Below are positions 59,522-64,000 of a stretch of DNA of 64,000 nucleotides, piece after piece (the first letter of the stretch is position 1; each line of letters starts with the position of its first letter). The position numbers and the translations under genes were made by a program. The DNA is from Mycolicibacterium sp. lyk4-40-TYG-92 (GTDB lineage Bacteria; Actinomycetota; Actinomycetes; Mycobacteriales; Mycobacteriaceae): contig NZ_JARVRX010000011.1 in assembly GCF_030209435.1 (NCBI RefSeq), positions 186,001 to 250,000 on the forward strand, written 5' to 3'. The notes under the pieces were generated by a model that did no database searches, was not told the origin of the DNA, and was given only the letters and a program-made list of their open reading frames with translations.

Positions 59522-60553
59522 ATGACAGTGACAACACCGAACCCAGCTGACGCGGGGTCAGGGGAGGCGCTCGCCGCACCCTTCCCCACGCCGTCGCCGG
59601 TGGCCACCGACCCGTCAAAGGGGTCGAAAGTGCGCGTGGGCGACCGGGTTTTCCGTCTGCTCGCCGAGGGCTCCGGCGTTCTGATCGTCGCCCTCATCGC
59701 GGCCATCGGTGTGTTCCTGCTGTGGCGCGCCGTCCCGGCATTGGCCCGCAACAAGGAGAACTTCTTCACCTTCGGCGGCAACTGGGTCACCACCGACACC
59801 TCCGCGATGCACTTCGGCATCTTCGATCTGTTGCAGGTCACCGTCTTCGTGTCGGTGTTCGCGCTGCTGATCGCGATGCCGGTCGCCTTGGGTATCGCGA
59901 TCTTCGTCACGCAGTACGCGCCGCGCCGGCTGTCCGGTCCGCTGGCGTATGTGGTGGACCTGCTGGCCGCGGTGCCGTCGATCGTCTACGGCGTGTGGGG
60001 CCTCTACGTGCTGGCACCCGTGCTCAAGCCATTGGCGTTGTGGCTCAACGAGAATCTCGACTGGCTGTTCCTGTTCAAGACCGGCAATGCGTCGGTGGCC
60101 GGTGGCGGCACCATCTTCACCGCGGGCATCGTGCTCGCGGTGATGATCCTGCCGATCATCACCGCCGTGAGCCGTGAGGTCTTCATCCAGACGCCACGCG
60201 GCCAGATCGAGGCCGCGCTGGCGCTGGGCGCCACCCGGTGGGAAGTGGTGCGCACCACGGTGCTGCCCTTCGGTCTTTCGGGCTACATCAGCGGTGCCAT
60301 GCTCGGCCTCGGCCGCGCGCTCGGTGAGACCATCGCACTGCTGATCATCCTGCGCGGTACGCAGACGCAGTTCAGCTGGACCCTGTTCGACGGCGGCTAC
60401 ACGTTCGCCAGCAAGATCGCGGCCACCGCAAGCGAATTCAACGACCAGTACAAGGCGGGTGCCTACATCGCCGCCGGCCTGGTGTTGTTCATCCTGACGT
60501 TCGTGGTGAACTCCGCGGCGCGCGCCGTCGTGGCCGGAAGAGGGGCGAAATGA
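59522..60553 (+). CDS. pstC: Phosphate ABC permease PstC
   Basis: The 343-residue protein has an N-terminal leader segment, then about six membrane helices with the permease EAA loop EAALALGATRWEVVRTTVLPFGLSG near 232-256. It forms the channel with PstA. Its stop overlaps pstA by four bases. Confidence 0.95.
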   Translation: MTVTTPNPADAGSGEALAAPFPTPSPVATDPSKGSKVRVGDRVFRLLAEGSGVLIVALIAAIGVFLLWRAVPALARNKENFFTFGGNWVTTDTSAMHFGIFDLLQVTVFVSVFALLIAMPVALGIAIFVTQYAPRRLSGPLAYVVDLLAAVPSIVYGVWGLYVLAPVLKPLALWLNENLDWLFLFKTGNASVAGGGTIFTAGIVLAVMILPIITAVSREVFIQTPRGQIEAALALGATRWEVVRTTVLPFGLSGYISGAMLGLGRALGETIALLIILRGTQTQFSWTLFDGGYTFASKIAATASEFNDQYKAGAYIAAGLVLFILTFVVNSAARAVVAGRGAK

Positions 60554-61476
60554 ACGCCAAGATGGCGGCGATGCTGGAGCGCCCGGTCAAGCACCAGTCG
60601 TTCGAAGGGGTGGGTCTGCGCCGGAAGGTGACCGACAACCTCGCGACGGTGCTCGTCAGCTTCTCGGTGCTCGTGGCGCTGATTCCGTTGGTGTGGGTGC
60701 TGTATTCCGTCATCACCAAGGGCTATAAGGCACTCACGTCGGCGGAGTGGTTCACGAACTCGCAGTCCGGCATGACGGCATTCGTCGAGGGCGGCGGCGC
60801 GTACCACGCCATTGTCGGCACCGTGCTGCAGGCGCTCGTGTGTGCCCTCATCTCGATCCCGATCGGCGTGATGGTGGCGGTGTACCTCGTCGAGTACGGC
60901 GCCGGCACCCGACTGGGCAAGGTCACCACCTTCATGGTCGACATCCTGACCGGTGTCCCGTCAATCGTCGCCGCACTGTTCATCTACGCGCTGTGGGTGG
61001 CCACGTTGGGCTTCCAGCGCACAGGTTTCGCGGTGTCGCTGTCACTCGTGCTGCTGATGATCCCCGTCATCGTGCGGTCCACCGAGGAGATGCTGCGCAT
61101 CGTCCCGATGGACTTGCGTGAAGCCAGCTACGCACTGGGCATTCCCAAGTGGAAAACCATTGTGCGCATTGTCATTCCGACAGCGCTGTCGGGCATCGTC
61201 ACCGGCGTGATGCTGTCGCTGGCCCGCGTGATGGGTGAGACGGCCCCGCTGCTGGTCCTGGTGGGTTACGCACAGGCCATGAACTTCGACATGTTCGGCG
61301 GCTTCATGGGTTCGCTGCCGGGCATGATGTACGACCAGATCGGCGCCGGTGCCGGTGCCAACGAGGTCCCCACCGACCGGATGTGGGGCGCGGCGCTGAC
61401 CCTGGTGCTGCTGATCGCGCTGCTGAATGTGGCAGCGCGGTTGGGCGCCAAGTTCTTTGCCCCCAAGAAAGTTTGA
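60550..61476 (+). CDS. pstA: Phosphate ABC permease PstA
   Basis: The 308-residue protein has six membrane helices and the EAA loop EASYALGIPKWKTIVRIVIPTALSG at about 192-216. It pairs with PstC. Start ATG overlaps pstC (ATGA); pstB follows 16 bases later. Confidence 0.95.
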   Translation: MNAKMAAMLERPVKHQSFEGVGLRRKVTDNLATVLVSFSVLVALIPLVWVLYSVITKGYKALTSAEWFTNSQSGMTAFVEGGGAYHAIVGTVLQALVCALISIPIGVMVAVYLVEYGAGTRLGKVTTFMVDILTGVPSIVAALFIYALWVATLGFQRTGFAVSLSLVLLMIPVIVRSTEEMLRIVPMDLREASYALGIPKWKTIVRIVIPTALSGIVTGVMLSLARVMGETAPLLVLVGYAQAMNFDMFGGFMGSLPGMMYDQIGAGAGANEVPTDRMWGAALTLVLLIALLNVAARLGAKFFAPKKV

Positions 61477-61492
61477 GCAGGAGTACGGGATA

Positions 61493-62269
61493 ATGGCCAA
61501 GCGTCTGGATCTCAAGGATCTCAACATCTATTACGGTTCCTTCCACGCCGTGCAGAGCGTCAGCCTGTCGGTGGAGCCGCGCAGCGTGACGGCGTTCATC
61601 GGACCGTCGGGTTGCGGCAAGTCCACAGTGCTGCGCACCCTCAACCGCATGCACGAGGTGATCCCGGGCGCCCGCGCCACCGGCTCGGTGCTGCTCGACG
61701 GTGACGACATCTACGCCGCCGGCGTGGACCCCGTCGGCGTGCGCAAGACCATCGGCATGGTGTTCCAGCGCCCGAACCCGTTCCCCACCATGTCCATTCG
61801 CGACAACGTGGTGGCCGGGCTGAAGCTGCAGGGCGTGCGCAACAAGAAGACGCTCGACGAGGTCGCCGAGCGATCGCTCAAGGGCGCCAACCTGTGGAAC
61901 GAGGTCAAGGACCGTCTCGACAAGCCCGGCGGTGGTCTCTCGGGTGGTCAGCAGCAGCGGTTGTGCATCGCCCGCGCCATCGCGGTGCAGCCCGACGTGC
62001 TGCTGATGGACGAGCCGTGCTCGGCGCTCGACCCGATCTCGACGCTCGCCATCGAGGACCTGATCGCAGAACTGAAGCAGGACTTCACGATTGTGATCGT
62101 CACGCATAACATGCAGCAGGCCGCGCGGGTGAGCGACCAGACGGCGTTCTTCAACCTCGAGGCCACCGGCAAGCCCGGCCAACTGATCGAGATCGACGAC
62201 ACCGAGAAGATCTTCTCCAACCCGACCAAGAAAGCCACCGAGGACTACATCTCCGGCCGCTTCGGTTAG
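61493..62269 (+). CDS. pstB: Phosphate ABC ATPase PstB (PhoT)
   Basis: The 258-residue ATPase has Walker A GPSGCGKST at about 38-46, Q-loop MVFQRPNPFP, signature LSGGQQQRLCIARA, Walker B VLLMDEPCSALDP and switch His in VTHNMQQ. Length equals M. tuberculosis PhoT. GCAGGAG precedes the ATG. It drives phosphate uptake and, in other bacteria, signals to the Pho two-component system. Its end overlaps the convergent MarR gene by four bases. Confidence 0.95.
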   Translation: MAKRLDLKDLNIYYGSFHAVQSVSLSVEPRSVTAFIGPSGCGKSTVLRTLNRMHEVIPGARATGSVLLDGDDIYAAGVDPVGVRKTIGMVFQRPNPFPTMSIRDNVVAGLKLQGVRNKKTLDEVAERSLKGANLWNEVKDRLDKPGGGLSGGQQQRLCIARAIAVQPDVLLMDEPCSALDPISTLAIEDLIAELKQDFTIVIVTHNMQQAARVSDQTAFFNLEATGKPGQLIEIDDTEKIFSNPTKKATEDYISGRFG

Positions 62270-62799
62270 GGCTCGCGAGGCTTCTGCTGGGCAGGGACGA
62301 GGCGCACGCCGTCGCGGTCGGCGGCCAGCAGGTCCTGCAGCATCCGGTCCAGCACCGCCAGCTCGGCGGCGGTGTAGCGCGACAGGAAGTCGTACCTGCC
62401 GGCGTCCATCTCGTCGTGCATGCGCTGGTGTACCTCGATGAGGAGTTTCCCGTCCGGGGTGGGGTTCAGCTGCAGCTCTTTGCGATTACCCGGCACCGGT
62501 GACCTGCTGACCAGCCCGGCATCGACCAGACGCTGCACATGCTTGGACACCGTGCCCTTGAGCTGCCCGGAGCGGGCGGCCAGCCCCACCACGCTGATCG
62601 GCCCGTCGGCGAGCACCGCCAGCAGATGCAGGCTGAGGGTGGGCAGCTCACGCACGGCGCGTTCAAGCCGCGCCGGACAGCGTTCGGCAAGGTAGTCGCG
62701 TTCGGCATCGCTCTCGTCGGTGTCGAACTTGTCCGCCACCGCACCCACCAGTGCACTGATCTCGGTGATCAACGCAGACTTGGTTTTCACGGAAACCAT
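62266..62799 (-). CDS. MarR-family regulator, 177 aa
   Basis: A MarR winged helix at about 70-115: GPISVVGLAARSGQLKGTVSKHVQRLVDAGLVSR with the beta wing NRKELQLNPTPDG. It is divergent from a quinone-oxidoreductase-like gene; two related inverted repeats, one over its own start codon and one in front of the other gene, are its likely operators. The ligand is unknown. Confidence 0.87.
   Translation of the reverse strand: MVSVKTKSALITEISALVGAVADKFDTDESDAERDYLAERCPARLERAVRELPTLSLHLLAVLADGPISVVGLAARSGQLKGTVSKHVQRLVDAGLVSRSPVPGNRKELQLNPTPDGKLLIEVHQRMHDEMDAGRYDFLSRYTAAELAVLDRMLQDLLAADRDGVRLVPAQQKPREP
62782..62797. promoter_or_regulatory. Operator-like inverted repeat over the MarR start
   Basis: GGTTTTCACGGAAACC is an inverted repeat (GGTTT/AAACC) overlapping the first codons of the MarR gene. 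It resembles the site before the oxidoreductase gene. Confidence 0.5.
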
Positions 62800-62828
62800 C
62801 TTGCCATCCCGGCTGTGCGCGGCATATA

Positions 62829-62842
62829 GTTTCCAAAGAAAC
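62829..62842. promoter_or_regulatory. Operator-like inverted repeat before the oxidoreductase
   Basis: GTTTC-CAAA-GAAAC pairs perfectly, 23 bases before the oxidoreductase ATG, and shares GTTTC/GAAAC-type halves with the repeat at 62782-62797. Confidence 0.55.
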
Positions 62843-62864
62843 CATTTCGATCTGAGGAGCGCGC

Positions 62865-63839
62865 ATGAAAGCAGCGGTCGTGCACGAGTGGGGCCGGCAG
62901 CCCCGGTACCTGGATTTTCCCGAACCCCAGCCGCGCGACGGCGCCGTCATCGCCACCGTGGAGGCGTCGGCACTGACCAACCTCAGCCGCATGGTGATCA
63001 TGGGAAAGCACTACAGCAGCAAGGAGATTCAGCTACCAGCCATCGCCGGGGTGGACGGTGTTGCCCGCCTCGATGACGGCTCCCGGGTGTACACCGCGTC
63101 GCTGGCACCGTACGGGCTGATGGCCGAACGCACCCTCGTCAACCCGGCCGACGCCGTCCTGGTGCCCGAGCACGTCGACTCCATCACTGCAGCCGCGGTA
63201 CCCAATCCCGGCATGTCGGCGTGGATGAGCCTGGACTACGCCGCCCAGACCAAACCCGGCGACCACGTGCTGGTCCTCGGCGCCACCGGCGTCACGGGAT
63301 CACTGGCCGTGCAGTTGGCCAAGTTCGTGTTCGGGGCCGGACGCGTTGTGGTGGCCGGCCGCAACCCCGAACGACTGGAGTGGCTCCGCACTGTCGGGGC
63401 CGACGACGTCATCACACTCGGGTCGGCCGATCTCACGGAAAGCGTTGTCGCCCAACACTCGGCGCAGCCCTTCGATGCCGTCATCGACTACCTCTGGGGC
63501 ATGCCCGCACAGCAGACCCTCGCTGCCCTGGCCGCCGCGCATCCGTCGGCCCACTTCCACGCCACGCGCTTCATCCAGGTCGGGTCGATGACCGGCGCGA
63601 GCATCGACATCGACGCTGCAACATTGCGCAGCACCGGAATCACGCTCCAGGGCGTGGGCATCGGCAGCGTCCCGCCAGAGGCGCTACGGCGTGCGCGCAC
63701 CGAAGGTCTGCCCCGCTTGTTCGCGATGCTCGACGCCGGCGAACTACAGCTGACCACCGTAGCCCGCCCGCTCGCCGGCATCGAAAGTGTCTGGGCGGCA
63801 AAGGAACCCTCCGGCACCCGAGTCGTCATCACGCCCTGA
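62865..63839 (+). CDS. Quinone oxidoreductase-like (zeta-crystallin type) MDR
   Basis: The 324-residue medium-chain reductase lacks the zinc-binding Cys/His cluster and has the NADPH motif VLVLGATGVTGSLAVQLAK at about 128-146 and ARNPERLEWL-type adenine loop (GRNPERLEWLRTVGADDVI). It probably reduces quinones or enones using NADPH, and is controlled by the divergent MarR protein. GAGGAGC precedes the ATG. The substrate is unknown. Confidence 0.85.
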   Translation: MKAAVVHEWGRQPRYLDFPEPQPRDGAVIATVEASALTNLSRMVIMGKHYSSKEIQLPAIAGVDGVARLDDGSRVYTASLAPYGLMAERTLVNPADAVLVPEHVDSITAAAVPNPGMSAWMSLDYAAQTKPGDHVLVLGATGVTGSLAVQLAKFVFGAGRVVVAGRNPERLEWLRTVGADDVITLGSADLTESVVAQHSAQPFDAVIDYLWGMPAQQTLAALAAAHPSAHFHATRFIQVGSMTGASIDIDAATLRSTGITLQGVGIGSVPPEALRRARTEGLPRLFAMLDAGELQLTTVARPLAGIESVWAAKEPSGTRVVITP

Positions 63840-64000
63840 TGTTTGGCTGCCGATTCGTTCGGTGAATGAGCGTGGCTCCGCCCAGTGCGCCGACCGCACA
63901 GATGGTGAGCGCGGCGAACACGGTATGGAAAGCGGCAGTGGTGTTCGGAAGTCGGGATGCGATCAGGACGGCGCAGATCGCTCCGCCGAGCGAGCCGCCG
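63829..64000 (-). CDS. C-terminal end of an MFS transporter
   Basis: The last 56 residues of a leftward gene are in the window: GGSLGGAICAVLIASRLPNTTAAFHTVFAALTICAVGALGGATLIHR and a short basic tail. Two hydrophobic helices with GGAI and FHTVFAAL are the usual end of 14-helix DHA2-type drug exporters. It overlaps the oxidoreductase stop by 11 bases on the other strand. The rest is outside. Confidence 0.7.
   Translation of the reverse strand, partial: GGSLGGAICAVLIASRLPNTTAAFHTVFAALTICAVGALGGATLIHRTNRQPNIRA

Overview
The window is chromosomal DNA of a mycobacterium, most probably a rapidly growing Mycolicibacterium. It is GC-rich, with frequent GTG and TTG starts and many ATGA-type overlaps. 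It carries mycobacterial hallmark genes: phoPR, cyp51, cyp123, cyp126, mycolic acid methyltransferases, encapsulin with a DyP peroxidase, lmeA, mshD and a poly-cysteine leader peptide. From memory, gene order broadly follows the M. tuberculosis phoP to phoT stretch (about Rv0757 to Rv0820), with local insertions and losses.

Layout. 1-5.6 kb: a secreted DUF4185 (GH183-like) protein cut by the window edge, a conserved hypothetical, a ThrE-type exporter, an HNH protein, tRNA-Thr and a decapeptide-repeat protein. 5.7-8.4 kb: phoP-phoR and a HIT protein. 8.4-20.1 kb: a lipid/steroid-flavoured catabolic region. Its leftward arm is TetR, cyp123, SDR, cyp51, ferredoxin, a SnoaL-like protein, an NDMA-dependent alcohol dehydrogenase and an NTF2-fold protein. 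Its rightward arm is aldA, SDR, 3-hydroxyisobutyrate dehydrogenase-like, carboxymuconolactone decarboxylase-like and an unknown protein. Three similar palindromes lie in the divergent promoter, and a KstR-type box precedes the alcohol dehydrogenase.

20.1-49.5 kb: purine biosynthesis genes (purD, purB, purC, purS, purQ, purL, purF, purM) interleaved with unrelated genes. These include a WXG-like ESX-associated protein, a Tat esterase, cyp126, an inserted pair of mycolate methyltransferases, oligopeptidase B, a DoxX/TetR pair, an FAD dehydrogenase, the encapsulin/DyP module and an M18 aminopeptidase. 49.5-56.3 kb: DUF3073, ygfZ, pabC, a convergent structured-RNA candidate, a nitrobindin-like protein, and a sulfur block: sseC, cysA sulfurtransferase, a DUF4395 membrane protein with its poly-Cys attenuator, thiX and lmeA. 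56.5-62.3 kb: glnR, mshD, pstS-pstC-pstA-pstB with a RegX3-type box. 62.3-64 kb: a MarR/quinone oxidoreductase pair and the end of an MFS transporter.

The best leads are the structured RNA candidate at 51.94-52.10 kb, which has a 13-nt match to the 16S 3' end; the poly-cysteine attenuator; the 28-unit decapeptide repeat; the inserted mycolate methyltransferase pair; and several families of dispersed intergenic palindromes. Rv numbers and family statements are from memory; no database search was run.
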